NCBI RefSeq assembly: GCF_025961315.1
Contig: NZ_JAOQNK010000001.1
Coordinates: forward strand, 6,014,001 to 6,078,000
Direction: 5' to 3'
From: Sphingobacterium kitahiroshimense
GTDB taxonomy: Bacteria; Bacteroidota; Bacteroidia; Sphingobacteriales; Sphingobacteriaceae
Length of the DNA stretch: 64,000 bases
Every line of letters begins with the position of its first letter. Positions within the stretch are counted from its first letter, which is position 1. Under the pieces are notes generated by a model. That model did no database searches. It saw nothing but the letters and a program-made list of their open reading frames with translations, and was not told the origin of the DNA. Made by a program: the position numbers and the translations under genes. This document shows positions 8,557-17,250 of this stretch, in pieces.

Positions 8557-9306
8557 ATGTTAAAAGAAAAACGATTTGAATTTATATTAAATCAACTAGA
8601 AAGTGAGGAGATGGTCAGCTATGAATCATTAGCAGAAAAGCTCGATGTGTCCGAAGATACTGTCAGAAGAGATATTGATCATTTGTATAAAATAGGTCTT
8701 TTATCTAAAGTGCGTGGTGGTGCAATTCAACGTTCTAAAAATCCGCTTACTTTCGAAGATCGAAACAGCTATTTAAAGAGAGAGAAGGATGTTATTGCTC
8801 TTAAGGCACAGCAGTTTATAAAAGAAGAAATGACTCTTTTTATGGATGGAGGAACAACAATATGTGCTATTGTTAATTACCTGCCTGCGGATATTCATCT
8901 TAGAATTATAACAAGCAATGCCATGCTTATTCCAATTCTAGAAAATTATCCCAATATTGAATTGATTTTATTGGGCGGGAAATACCATAAACAAACAGCA
9001 AGCACGGTAGGGCAGACAACTTGTAATGAGGCAAGAAGTTACATTGCAGATCTGTATTTCATGGGGACATGTGGGGTTGATTCGAAATTTGGCATATCTG
9101 CAGTAGTTAAAGAAGATGCAGAAGTTAAGTTAGCAATGCTGGCATCAGCAAAGAATGTATTAGCTCTTGCAAATCAGGATCGTTTAAGAGTTACAGAATC
9201 TTTTAAAGTATGTGATGTAGAACAAATTGATGTATTGATTACCAATTTAGCCACTACAGATAAGAGCTTAGACGAATTTAGGCACCAACCGATAACATTG
9301 GTTTAA
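8557..9306 (+). CDS. DeoR-family transcriptional regulator
   Basis: A 249-residue regulator. The N-terminal helix-turn-helix is classic DeoR: LKEKRFEFILNQLE, then VSYESLAEKLDVSEDTVRRDI, then LYKIGLLSKVRGGA (residues 1-57). The C-terminal DeoRC sensor domain carries the sugar-phosphate-isomerase-like loops (FMDGGTT, ITSNA, LLGGKY, MGTCGVD). Such proteins are usually released from DNA by a phosphorylated sugar. It sits 26 bp before the sugar isomerase-like gene and after the double operator at 8451-8494. The same operator is found between the MFS and VOC genes, so I infer that it controls MFS, VOC-HAD, itself and the isomerase-like gene. Confidence 0.9.
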   Translation: MLKEKRFEFILNQLESEEMVSYESLAEKLDVSEDTVRRDIDHLYKIGLLSKVRGGAIQRSKNPLTFEDRNSYLKREKDVIALKAQQFIKEEMTLFMDGGTTICAIVNYLPADIHLRIITSNAMLIPILENYPNIELILLGGKYHKQTASTVGQTTCNEARSYIADLYFMGTCGVDSKFGISAVVKEDAEVKLAMLASAKNVLALANQDRLRVTESFKVCDVEQIDVLITNLATTDKSLDEFRHQPITLV

Positions 9307-9331
9307 GACAAAAAAAAATAAAACTTAATAT

Positions 9332-10249
9332 ATGAAACTTAAATTTTTAACCTGTTCACTTCTTTTAGCTGTGACGGGTATGGGTACTACTTTCAATAAT
9401 GTACAGGCGCAAGAACAAATAAGAACAAAAGAAATAGGTTTACAGTTATATTCTGTTAGAAGTATGATTGGAAGTCACGTACAGCCAGATACGTATAATG
9501 CTGATTATTTCTCAGTTTTACAAAAATTGGCTAAAATGGGTTATACATCAGTTGAGTCTGCAGGATATAAGGACGGTATGTTTTATAATACCACACCGCA
9601 AGTATTCAAAAAAAATGTAGAAAAAGCAGGCATGAAAGTTCTTTCTTCACATGCGTCAAGAACTTTAACGCAAGAGGAATTAGCTTCAGGCGATTTTTCC
9701 AAAGCCTTAACATGGTGGAAAGAGACTATCATTGCACACAAAGCAGCAGGAATTAAATATATCGTTACCCCATGGTTAGATTTACCAAAGACAATAAAAG
9801 ATCTTGATACTGAATGTCAATATCTCAATGAGATTGGTCAACTTTGCCGTGAATATGGTATTAAGTACGGATATCATAATCATGCCCATGAGTTTGAAAA
9901 GGTAGAAGGAAAAGTGGTTATGCTCGATTACATGATTGAACATACTAAACCTGAAAATGTCTTTTTTGAAATGGATGTATATTGGACGATCATTGGAAAA
10001 GCAAGTCCTGTAGATTATTTTAAAAAATATCCTGGAAGATATACTACTTTGCATATTAAAGATCACCGTGAGATTGGTCAGAGTGGCATGGTAGGTTTTG
10101 ATGCGATATTTGCTAATACCGATATTGCAGGTGTTGAGAATATATTTGTAGAGCTTGAAGAGACAACTGCAGATCTAGAAGTTGGACTAAAACAAAGTAT
10201 AGATTATCTACTTAAAGCACCATTTGTAAAGAAAACATATCAAAAATAA
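9332..10249 (+). CDS. Secreted sugar phosphate isomerase/epimerase-like TIM barrel
   Basis: A 305-residue protein with a signal peptide (MKLKFLTCSLLLAVTGMGTT, cleavage probably near VQAQ/EQ) and an AP-endonuclease-family-2 / xylose-isomerase-like TIM barrel. Visible barrel motifs: IGLQLYSVRSMI at the first strand, VESAGY, GYHNHAHEF with metal-binding His/Glu, FFEMDVYW with Glu-x-Asp, and TLHIKDH. Periplasmic members occur widely in Bacteroidota, and their substrates (often sugars, keto-sugars or inositols) are mostly undetermined. It lies 26 bp after the DeoR gene, in the same transcript, and is closed by a strong terminator at 10275-10308. Confidence 0.85.
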   Translation: MKLKFLTCSLLLAVTGMGTTFNNVQAQEQIRTKEIGLQLYSVRSMIGSHVQPDTYNADYFSVLQKLAKMGYTSVESAGYKDGMFYNTTPQVFKKNVEKAGMKVLSSHASRTLTQEELASGDFSKALTWWKETIIAHKAAGIKYIVTPWLDLPKTIKDLDTECQYLNEIGQLCREYGIKYGYHNHAHEFEKVEGKVVMLDYMIEHTKPENVFFEMDVYWTIIGKASPVDYFKKYPGRYTTLHIKDHREIGQSGMVGFDAIFANTDIAGVENIFVELEETTADLEVGLKQSIDYLLKAPFVKKTYQK

Positions 10250-10274
10250 TTCTATCTGTGATTATATCATAAAT

Positions 10275-10308
10275 AAAGCCTTGTTTCAATAAAATGGAAC
10301 AAGGCTTT
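10275..10308 (+). terminator. Rho-independent terminator of the DeoR-isomerase unit
   Basis: A perfect 11-bp stem (AAAGCCTTGTT with AACAAGGCTTT) with a 12-nt loop, starting 26 bp after the stop codon; the 3' arm ends in TTT and is followed by GTCTTTCTT. Confidence 0.85.
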
Positions 10309-10674
10309 GTCTTTCTTAAACAGCCTAAAACTTAATTTTATCTATTTATGATTTACGATTAGCTAGTCTTCCATTTTGTAAGGATAGAGTTCTCAGTACA
10401 GCGTATCAACGTTGACTTTTTGAGTTAAGATGATGCAAACAAAAAATAGTATCCAATAGAACAAATCCTTAAAAGAGTATTTTTGGCGGGTATCGTACTT
10501 TACCAGAAAGAAAAGATTGAGTTTATTCAACAGTAAATTTAGCTTCTCTAGGGTGACACTCAAACACAAATATAATTTTTTACAAAATCCATTATTAGAA
10601 AACTTAGTAAATTAAAGAGTCATGATACCATTTTTGAAACCAGTATTTTTTCATTTTAATAATAGTAATGAAAA
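10309..10674. other. Non-coding flank left of the IS4 insertion
   Basis: No supported gene. A minus-strand frame ending at 10393 is open for about 70 codons but has no ATG. The last 9 bases (10666-10674, TAATGAAAA) are the left copy of the target duplication. Confidence 0.5.
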
Positions 10675-12035
10675 CAGTAGCGTCCTAAACGTTTTTTAAA
10701 AAGTGGTGGTGAATGATATAGCATGGAATGCTATATTTAGTTTGCTAAAACAAATCACCACCATGGTAAATATAAATGTATTTTCTCAGATTCTCTCGCT
10801 TATCGACCGCGGTGGTTTCAATTTTTTGGTGCGCAAGCATGAGTCAGACAAGCACCACAAGGGGATCAACAGCTGGACGCATTTGGTAAGCATGCTTTTC
10901 TGCCATTTATCGTCTGCAGATTCTGTCAGGGACATCAGCAACGGTTTGCGGAGTACGACGGGCAATATGCACCACATGGGTATCAGCAGGGTGCCCAGCA
11001 AGTCCAATCTTTCCTACATGAATGCGCATCGTGACCACGTGTTATTCCGCGACCTGTATATTGGGTTATTGGACACACTCTGGCAGAAGCAGACGCATCT
11101 TCGCTCAGAACTGCGCATGCTGAAACGCAAAGTGCTGCTGATGGATGCCACGGTGATCCCGCTCTGCCTGTCGGTGTTTGATTGGGCAAGGTTCCGAAGT
11201 GCCAAAGGTGCGGTGAAGTTGCATACGGTACTGGATTACGATGGCTGTATGCCCAGCTTCGTGCATATTACCGATGGCAAAACACATGAATCCACCCTGG
11301 CAAAGACCCTATCCTTTCCCAAAGGATGTGTGGTAGTGGTGGATCGGGGCTATGTCGATTACGCCTGGATGAACGTTTTGGACAGCACTGGCTGCTTTTT
11401 CGTAACAAGGAGCAAATCCAATATGAAATATACGGTATTGAAGTCCTGGAAAAGCGATGAACTGAAAGAAGCCGGGGTGATTGAAGATCAGGTTATTGCC
11501 TTGGATGGCAGCTCAGCAGCTCGGTACGGAGATAAGAAGATGCGTCTTGTCCGGGTTTGGGACAGCATCAAAAATTTAGAATACGAGTTCCTGACCAATC
11601 ATTTTCAGTGGAAGGCTGCCACCGTAGCTGCACTTTACAAAGAGCGCTGGGAGATCGAGACGTTCTTTAAACACCTCAAGCAGCGGCTGAAGGTCACCAG
11701 TTTTGTAGGCACCTCCCAGAATGCCGTTTACATCCAGATATGGACAGCCCTGATCGGGATATTACTCTTCAAGTATATTCAGAAAAGGGCGAAATATAGC
11801 TGGAACCTGTCAAATCTGGTGAATTTCATACGGCTGAATATCTTCGTGAAGATTGATCTGTGGAAATGGGCCGATGACCCGTTTATTTCGGGCAAACCGC
11901 CCGATCAAAATGGACAGTTTAACCTTTTCTGAAACGGACAGGGAGGATTTATTCGGAGAGTAACAATAAAATCTGCATGGAAACACCAGCAGATAGGGAT
12001 TTATATGGCCCTAAAATTTATTTAGGACGGTACTG
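10675..12035 (+). mobile_element. IS4-family insertion sequence, complete
   Basis: A 1361-bp element. The terminal inverted repeats start CAGTAGCGTCCTAAA on the left (from 10675) and, read inward from the right end at 12035, CAGTACCGTCCTAAA: 14 of 15 bases match. Perfect 9-bp direct repeats TAATGAAAA flank it (10666-10674 and 12036-12044). It carries one intact transposase gene. Its base composition is visibly richer in G and C than the flanking DNA, which fits recent acquisition. It lies between the isomerase terminator and the next lipoprotein gene and breaks no recognisable reading frame. Confidence 0.93.
10763..11932 (+). CDS. IS4-family transposase with DUF4372-type N-terminus
   Basis: A 389-residue DDE transposase. 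I choose ATG 10763 (MVNINVFSQILSLIDR); a GTG at 10703 extends the frame without family support. The N-terminal segment (about 1-75) resembles the DUF4372 domain that commonly precedes IS4 catalytic domains. The catalytic aspartates are in LLMDATVIPL and VVVDRGYVDY. The glutamate lies in the diagnostic Y-2-R-3-E-6-K signature YKERWEIETFFKHLK. It appears full-length and potentially active, and the perfect target duplication supports a recent jump. Confidence 0.92.
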   Translation: MVNINVFSQILSLIDRGGFNFLVRKHESDKHHKGINSWTHLVSMLFCHLSSADSVRDISNGLRSTTGNMHHMGISRVPSKSNLSYMNAHRDHVLFRDLYIGLLDTLWQKQTHLRSELRMLKRKVLLMDATVIPLCLSVFDWARFRSAKGAVKLHTVLDYDGCMPSFVHITDGKTHESTLAKTLSFPKGCVVVVDRGYVDYAWMNVLDSTGCFFVTRSKSNMKYTVLKSWKSDELKEAGVIEDQVIALDGSSAARYGDKKMRLVRVWDSIKNLEYEFLTNHFQWKAATVAALYKERWEIETFFKHLKQRLKVTSFVGTSQNAVYIQIWTALIGILLFKYIQKRAKYSWNLSNLVNFIRLNIFVKIDLWKWADDPFISGKPPDQNGQFNLF

Positions 12036-12222
12036 TAATGAAAATTATTAAACAAAATAGGCTTAAATTATGTTCTTAGATTGAAATATAGTAGTCGAAA
12101 AGTATCGAATAATGCATTTATTTTATAACAATTTGTCGATTATTAATCTATTGTCCCAATTTATGAGTTAGAAATCAAGTTTGAGAATTAGTGTTAAAAA
12201 AGAAATAATAAATTTTATAATT

Positions 12223-12858
12223 ATGAAAAAGTTCATTTTACAAATTTGCACGATAGTGCTTATTTTTTCCAGCTGTGCAACCAGCAGTATGATTACAGGA
12301 TCTTGGCGTGATCCCGCTGTCGATCTGAAGAAGTATAGTAGAATATTTGTGGCAGTTATGACAGATAATGTTCCTGCTCGTCAGAAAGTGGAAGATGAAA
12401 TTGCTTCATCACTCACTTCACTAGGTTTAACGAGTGTAAAGAGTATAGATGTTTTTCCGCCTAATCTTGCAAGTATGGAACCCAAGCGTTCAGATCTAGC
12501 TATGCAGAAAGTAGCCGGAACAAATAGTGAAGCCATATTGACCATTGCTCTGATTGATTCTAAGTCAGAATCCAGATACATTCCAAATGTTTCTGTTTAT
12601 CCTGTGAACACCTTTGGCTATTATAGAACATTTGGTGGTTATTATGATTTTTGGTACGGTAACCTTTATAACAATGGCTACTATACTACAGAGAAAACTT
12701 ATTACATCGAAACAAATTTATACGATGTGCGCACAGGGAAGCTCGTCTGGTCGACTCAATCTGAGAGTTATAATCCCGGTTCTTTGGATAGTTTTTTAGC
12801 GGGATATAAAAAGGCAATGGCCAAGCAGTTAAAGAAAGATAATTTAATCTCAAATTAG
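12223..12858 (+). CDS. DUF4136-like lipoprotein
   Basis: A 211-residue lipoprotein starting at ATG 12223 (an earlier in-frame start at 12181 would spoil the signal peptide). The signal peptide MKKFILQICTIVLIFSSC ends in a lipobox with Cys at residue 18, so it is probably anchored in the outer or inner membrane. The body resembles DUF4136: an early TGSWRDP segment, a Tyr-x-x-Ile-Phe-Val-Ala-Val strand, conserved Ala/Glu helices and a Tyr/Gly-rich mid-section, then a strand typical of this fold (YIETNLYDVRTGKLVWS). Function unknown. The IS4 element lies about 180 bp upstream and may have separated it from original promoter elements. Confidence 0.8.
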   Translation: MKKFILQICTIVLIFSSCATSSMITGSWRDPAVDLKKYSRIFVAVMTDNVPARQKVEDEIASSLTSLGLTSVKSIDVFPPNLASMEPKRSDLAMQKVAGTNSEAILTIALIDSKSESRYIPNVSVYPVNTFGYYRTFGGYYDFWYGNLYNNGYYTTEKTYYIETNLYDVRTGKLVWSTQSESYNPGSLDSFLAGYKKAMAKQLKKDNLISN

Positions 12859-13059
12859 TACAGGAGAAAGATTACATGGCATGTGACTGAGGCCGAAGAA
12901 GCTTTCTTGAACAGGAATTTTAAGTTTATAAATTAAAGATGGTTTGTGGAATTTTTAAATCTATTTGAAACAAACGAATAAAGTCTTTAAGAAGTAGGCT
13001 TAAGAGATTTTATGTGCAGCTCTTCTCAACTAACTGTAGAGCATTTATGAAGCTTTAAT

Positions 13060-13182
13060 AAAGCGTAGATAAAGCATGTTTGGCTATGCATGGTATAGGA
13101 ATGTGGTAAGAGCGTGGTAAGTGCGTTGTAAGTGTGTTAAACAGGCTGTTTTTACACTGTATCTATGCTTTATCTACGCTTT
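13060..13182. repeat. Long-range 18-bp inverted repeat
   Basis: AAAGCGTAGATAAAGCAT at 13060-13077 is perfectly inverted at 13165-13182. The intervening 87 nt include short GT-rich direct repeats (GTGGTAAG, GTGGTAAG, GTTGTAAG around 13100-13135). It may be a folded RNA, a repetitive extragenic element or a degenerate miniature mobile element. Confidence 0.65.
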
Positions 13183-13684
13183 ACGTACGCTTATGCCATG
13201 CTTTATAACTACATAACAGGTTTACGAGTATAATAATTCCTTGAATTTTATGAATTAGTGAGGGAGGACTTTTGCAATTAAGTATAATTATGTTATAAAA
13301 ACAGCTCTATCAAGATTGTGGTAACATCCTACTATCAGATAACCAAAGGTGCTTATCATTAACCCGCAAATAGCTAGTATGATGTGTTGAAAGTCCATCA
13401 GATGGTCGTACCGTAATTAAGTACTATTTTACCTCTGTTGACGGTACTTGTTAAATTACTTTTTTCGTTAATGATCTGATTTAATTGGTGCTCAAGAGTC
13501 TCTTCGAAAGTTTTCTTGACAGAACATTCGATACACCGACCACAGGTAGAGAAGTAACTTTATGAACGAATTAAACCAAAAGAATAAATAAAAAAAATGT
13601 GTGATTTTTTTTTATTTATCTGATGATTATAATTATATTGACATAACCTTTCATAAAATTGCACACGATTAACTTGTTGTGCTA

Positions 13685-13717
13685 CAAAGCCTCCAAACCT
13701 GGAGGCTTTGCTGTTTT
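13685..13717 (+). terminator. Orphan rho-independent terminator
   Basis: A perfect 10-bp GC-rich stem (CAAAGCCTCC with GGAGGCTTTG), a 6-nt loop AAACCT, then CTGTTTTTT. No gene ends nearby on the plus strand, which implies an unannotated short transcript upstream. Confidence 0.75.
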
Positions 13718-14044
13718 TTATCCTTTCAATATATAATAAGTGGGGCAATATATATGAAATATGCTATTGGTTGAGGATTTGTTGTCTGCAATAAATGCTC
13801 AACTAATGAAATTTGCAAACTAATGGAAGTTGATTAATAATCTTAAAAACTCGGATGCATAAGCCTTTACTTGTTACAAATAGGGTAAATTGTTGAATTT
13901 TCTGTATAGATCAAATAGCAGTGAACGAGGATTAGATAGCTTTCAAGATTCAACTCATTCACTTAAAGTACATGGAAATCTTTAGCAAATGCAGGTTTTG
14001 ATAAAAATTGTCAATGTTGAGTAAAATCTATATATGTGTCGTTG

Positions 14045-14072
14045 AAAATTATATTGTGCACAATATAATTTT
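14045..14072. promoter_or_regulatory. 28-bp perfect palindrome upstream of ohr
   Basis: The half-sequence AAAATTATATTGTG is followed directly by its exact reverse complement. It lies 115-143 bp before the ohr start. The AT-rich ATTGTGCACAAT core resembles the dyads bound by MarR/OhrR-type peroxide sensors in other bacteria, but no marR gene is adjacent. Confidence 0.6.
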
Positions 14073-14187
14073 ATTAAGTTTGTACTGTTTAATAGTAGAG
14101 GCAAAAATCTTTGCCGATATAGAATTTAAAGTCTATTGTCAGGGATTGGTCGAATTGAAAAAAGAGTAAAAATTTAAATATATAGTA

Positions 14188-14610
14188 ATGAAAAATTTGT
14201 ATACAATAGGTGCCCAAGCTACTGGCGGTAGAAATGGGCAGGTTAAAAGTGAAAATAATGTGTTGGATCTTGAGGTGCGTATGCCGAAAGCCTTAGGAGG
14301 AGCTAATGACGATTATGCTAATCCTGAAATGCTGTTTGCTGCAGGATATGCAGCGTGTTTTGACAGTGCACTGAATTTAGTGATTAAACAGTCAAAAGTG
14401 CAAACAGGGGAGACCACTGTTACGGCAAAAGTGAGTATAGGGCAATTGGAAAACGGTGGTTTCGGATTAGCAGCTGAACTTCAAGCCAACATCCCGGGTA
14501 TCTCATTGGAAGAAGCGCAAGCATTAACAGAAAAAGCACATCAAGTATGTCCTTACTCTAACGCTACTCGAGGAAATATCGAAGTTAAGATAAGTGTTTC
14601 AAATCAATAA
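14188..14610 (+). CDS. ohr: Organic hydroperoxide resistance protein, Ohr/OsmC family
   Basis: A 140-residue cytosolic thiol peroxidase that reduces organic and lipid hydroperoxides, usually with dihydrolipoamide as reductant. The two reactive cysteines are present in their family settings: peroxidatic Cys in AAGYAACFDSAL (about residue 58) and resolving Cys in HQVCPYSNATRGN (about residue 122). Glu and Arg of the active site are also in place. The N-terminal GAQATGGRNGQVKSE is typical of Ohr and not of OsmC. Length is normal. It is monocistronic: a 28-bp palindrome lies upstream and a bidirectional hairpin (14617-14658) separates it from the convergent glycosyltransferase gene. Confidence 0.95.
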   Translation: MKNLYTIGAQATGGRNGQVKSENNVLDLEVRMPKALGGANDDYANPEMLFAAGYAACFDSALNLVIKQSKVQTGETTVTAKVSIGQLENGGFGLAAELQANIPGISLEEAQALTEKAHQVCPYSNATRGNIEVKISVSNQ

Positions 14611-14616
14611 AATATG

Positions 14617-14658
14617 CCTCCAGCCCTCGCTATATGAAACTACAGTGGAAGCTGGAGG
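14617..14658. terminator. Bidirectional terminator between ohr and GT4 gene
   Basis: An 8-bp perfect stem CCTCCAGC/GCTGGAGG with a 26-nt loop sits between two convergent genes. T-rich sequence follows it on the plus strand and A-rich sequence precedes it, so it can serve both directions. Confidence 0.7.
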
Positions 14659-14678
14659 TTATTTGTTTTAAATAAGAT

Positions 14679-15689
14679 TTATCTGTTTAAAATTTCTCTA
14701 TATACTGCTAAATAGTTCTGACACATTCTTTCTTTGGAAAAGTGATCCTCCACTTTTTTCCGACATGCTTCTCGGTTGATGAAACCGATATTTTTAACCA
14801 TTTCAATTGCCTCGTCGATGTTTTCAGCGAGATATCCATCTTGTTCATGATCGATCAGTTCGGGCATACTGCCTTTGTTAAAAGCAACAACCGGTGTGCC
14901 GGAAGCCATCGATTCGACGACCGATAAACCAAAAGGTTCGCTAAAATTTATAGGATGTAGCAGTACACTGGCGTTAGAGAGTAATTCATTGCGTCTTTCC
15001 GGACCAACTGAACCAATATATTCAATTTTACCGGGTTTTAAATGGGGTTGGATATGCTGTCTGAAGTAATTTTCATCTTGAATTATACCAGCCATGATTA
15101 GACGTTTTCCCAAGGCTTGGGCTATTGCAATAGCTTCTTTAGCTCCCTTATCATGATGGATTCTGCCGTAAAACAATAAGTAATCCTGAGGTTTGTCGTT
15201 AAATGTAAACTGTCCAAGGTCAATTCCGTGGTAAACGGTAGCAATATAGTCCAATTCTTCCGCACGATCGGCATTGCTGATGGATACATAATGTCCGTCT
15301 TTATTGTGTTTTTTATATACGGGTAGAATACTTCGGGACGAAAAACCATGGATCGTGCTTACGACTGGTGTCTTCACCAATCTGGAATAGGAAAGGGGGA
15401 GGAAATCAAATTGATTGTGTATAATGTCAAACTCGCGCGCATTTTCGAAGCACTCAGAAATATGCAAAGATTCCCATACTTTGGCATTGATATCGCGGTC
15501 TTCTTCATATCCTAAAGGACAGACTGCCTGTAAACGTGCTGTGGTAATTGAATTACCAGTCGCAAATAATGTGACTTCGATACCTAATTTTACAAGTTCT
15601 TCAGTAAGTAATGAGGTAATCTGTTCCCATGGACCGTAGTGAACAGGAGGTGTTCGCCAAGCGATTGGCGAAAGCATTGCAATCTTCAT
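14679..15689 (-). CDS. Glycosyltransferase family 4 (GT-B fold)
   Basis: A 336-residue cytosolic retaining glycosyltransferase. The N-terminal Rossmann half begins MKIAMLSPIAWRTPPVHYGPWEQI, with the acceptor-side Gly-rich loop near the start. The C-terminal half has YLLFYGRIHHDKGAKEAI (donor-binding start), IEYIGSV, and the EPFGLSVVESMASGTPVVAFNKGSMPELI segment with the EX7E motif typical of GT4. Proteins of this size and architecture use nucleotide sugars to build glycolipids, capsular sugars or trehalose-like products; acceptor and donor are not readable. It is transcribed alone. Confidence 0.88.
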   Translation of the reverse strand: MKIAMLSPIAWRTPPVHYGPWEQITSLLTEELVKLGIEVTLFATGNSITTARLQAVCPLGYEEDRDINAKVWESLHISECFENAREFDIIHNQFDFLPLSYSRLVKTPVVSTIHGFSSRSILPVYKKHNKDGHYVSISNADRAEELDYIATVYHGIDLGQFTFNDKPQDYLLFYGRIHHDKGAKEAIAIAQALGKRLIMAGIIQDENYFRQHIQPHLKPGKIEYIGSVGPERRNELLSNASVLLHPINFSEPFGLSVVESMASGTPVVAFNKGSMPELIDHEQDGYLAENIDEAIEMVKNIGFINREACRKKVEDHFSKERMCQNYLAVYREILNR

Positions 15690-15893
15690 ACCTCTACAAC
15701 ATACGATACCTGCTTTTGTTATTAATATTCGTTTTTGTCTAAGCCTGATTTATAAATACGATCGATTTGAAATGCACTATTTGAAGATGTCTTTGGGTTG
15801 GCAAATCGTTCTGATTTGAAAAAGGGGGTGTCCTAAATTGTTGGCCCCCCCCCTTTTATCATTCATGACCTATTTTTATAGGTGTTTTCAACA

Positions 15894-17171
15894 TTAATAA
15901 AGCTTCAAAGTTTGCTTCCGATCTGGGCCTACAGATAAAAATTTAATGGGAATTTGCAGTTCTTTTTCCAAGAAATTAATATATGTTTTGAGCTTCAGTG
16001 GAATGTCGGAAACATTGGTGACTGTGCTGATATCTTTATGCCACCCGTCTATTTTCTTCAATATAGGAGTTGCTTGTTGAGTAATTAGCTCATAAGGCAT
16101 ATAATCGATCACTTTACCATGATGGCGATAATGGGTGCAAGCAAAGATGTGATCTAAACCACTGAGAACATCTGCCTTTGTCATCACCAATTGAGTCACA
16201 CCATTCAGCATTAGGGCATATTTTAGTGCAGGTAAATCGATCCATCCAGTACGGCGGGAACGACCGCTTACTGCACCAAATTCTTTGCCTGTCTGACGGA
16301 TCTGCTCTCCTGTTTTATTGGCCAACTCTGTTGGGAAGGGACCACCGCCAACACGGGTGCTGTATGCTTTAAAGATACCGATCACCTCACCGATTTTGTT
16401 TGGAGCAATTCCTAAACCTATACAAGCACCTGCTGTTGTGGTATTGGATGAGGTAACAAAAGGGTAGGATCCGAAATCAATATCAAGCAAGCTTCCCTGT
16501 GCACCTTCGGCTAAAACCCTTTTCCCTTCCTGAAGATACTGATTGACCAGATGTTCTGAATCCACCAGAGGATAATGCTTCAAGTGTTCAATTGCATCAA
16601 AAAAAGCAGTTTCATTTTGAATCGTATTCACTTCTAACTGATAAAATGAAGCAAGCATTGCTTTATGCTTTGTTACCAATTTTTGATAACGTTTTTTAAA
16701 ATCTGGTAGCAAAATATCGCCTACTCGGAGTCCGTTACGTCCTGTTTTGTCCATATACACCGGACCAATACCCTTTAAAGTAGATCCTATTTTGTTCGTA
16801 TCTAGATTTTGTTCGGATGCCACATCAAGCAAAAGATGTGATGGTAAGATTAGATGTGCTTTTTTTGAAATCAGTAGGTTACTTTTTTTCAATAAGTCGT
16901 GGCCGGCTTTTTTAAGCATATCCAGTTCTTTGATTAAACTGATCGGATCCAGAACAACTCCATTTCCGATCAGGTTCATGGTATGATCGAAAAAAATGCC
17001 GGAAGGAATCGTATTTAATACAAATTTTTTACCGTCAAATTCTAACGTATGACCTGCATTGGGGCCACCCTGAAAACGCGCTATGAGATCATAATCTGCA
17101 CTTAACACATCAACAATTTTCCCTTTACCTTCGTCGCCCCATTGGAGGCCTAATAATACATCAACTTGCAT
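15894..17171 (-). CDS. purA: Adenylosuccinate synthetase
   Basis: A 425-residue enzyme of usual length that joins IMP and aspartate using GTP to make adenylosuccinate, the first committed step to AMP. Signatures: the GTP-loop QWGDEGKGKIVD at residues 10-21 (with the catalytic Asp and the glycine-rich loop), FQGGPNAGHT at about 34-43, GSTLKGIGPVYMDKTGRNGLR spread over about 130-150, GAQGSLLDIDFGSYPFVTSSN, and the C-terminal SVGPDRKQT guanine-binding segment. It lies 79 bp after the Crp-family gene on the same strand. A 14-bp perfect palindrome in that gap (17229-17242) is nearly repeated before the Crp gene, which suggests control by that regulator. Confidence 0.97.
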   Translation of the reverse strand: MQVDVLLGLQWGDEGKGKIVDVLSADYDLIARFQGGPNAGHTLEFDGKKFVLNTIPSGIFFDHTMNLIGNGVVLDPISLIKELDMLKKAGHDLLKKSNLLISKKAHLILPSHLLLDVASEQNLDTNKIGSTLKGIGPVYMDKTGRNGLRVGDILLPDFKKRYQKLVTKHKAMLASFYQLEVNTIQNETAFFDAIEHLKHYPLVDSEHLVNQYLQEGKRVLAEGAQGSLLDIDFGSYPFVTSSNTTTAGACIGLGIAPNKIGEVIGIFKAYSTRVGGGPFPTELANKTGEQIRQTGKEFGAVSGRSRRTGWIDLPALKYALMLNGVTQLVMTKADVLSGLDHIFACTHYRHHGKVIDYMPYELITQQATPILKKIDGWHKDISTVTNVSDIPLKLKTYINFLEKELQIPIKFLSVGPDRKQTLKLY

Positions 17172-17228
17172 AATCGTATGTTCAAATATTTAATACGACA
17201 AAGTTCGGGAGAAAGGGTCAGGCTACAC

Positions 17229-17242
17229 TTGCCAATTGGCAA
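17229..17242. promoter_or_regulatory. Crp-like operator before purA
   Basis: Perfect 14-bp palindrome TTGCCAATTGGCAA, 58 bp upstream of the purA start. A second copy with one changed base lies at 17855-17868. Confidence 0.72.
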
Positions 17243-17250
17243 TAAAACCT

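Larger units (their letters stand above)
12859..14187. other. 1.3-kb gene-poor region with structured DNA
   Basis: No gene that I can support. It contains an 18-bp perfect inverted repeat with an 87-nt centre (13060-13182), a strong terminator hairpin (13685-13717) without an obvious upstream gene, and a 28-bp perfect palindrome (14045-14072) before ohr. A 62-codon minus-strand frame at 13560-13748 runs through the terminator and is not believed. Confidence 0.6.

Noticed and set aside
10393..10610. About 70-codon open minus-strand frame left of the IS4 element
   Set aside because: No ATG, no similarity that I recognise; probably chance in AT-rich DNA. Joining it to sequence on the other side of the IS did not reveal a split gene.
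13560..13748. 62-codon minus-strand frame
   Set aside because: It crosses the strong terminator hairpin at 13685-13717, has no recognisable pattern and is short for this AT content.
15819..15856. G-run/C-run hairpin near 15.8 kb as a terminator of purA
   Set aside because: The stem (GGGGG with CCCCCCCCC) may form and lies beyond the purA stop, but the homopolymer is also prone to sequence error and its T-tract on the minus strand is weak; left out of the feature list.
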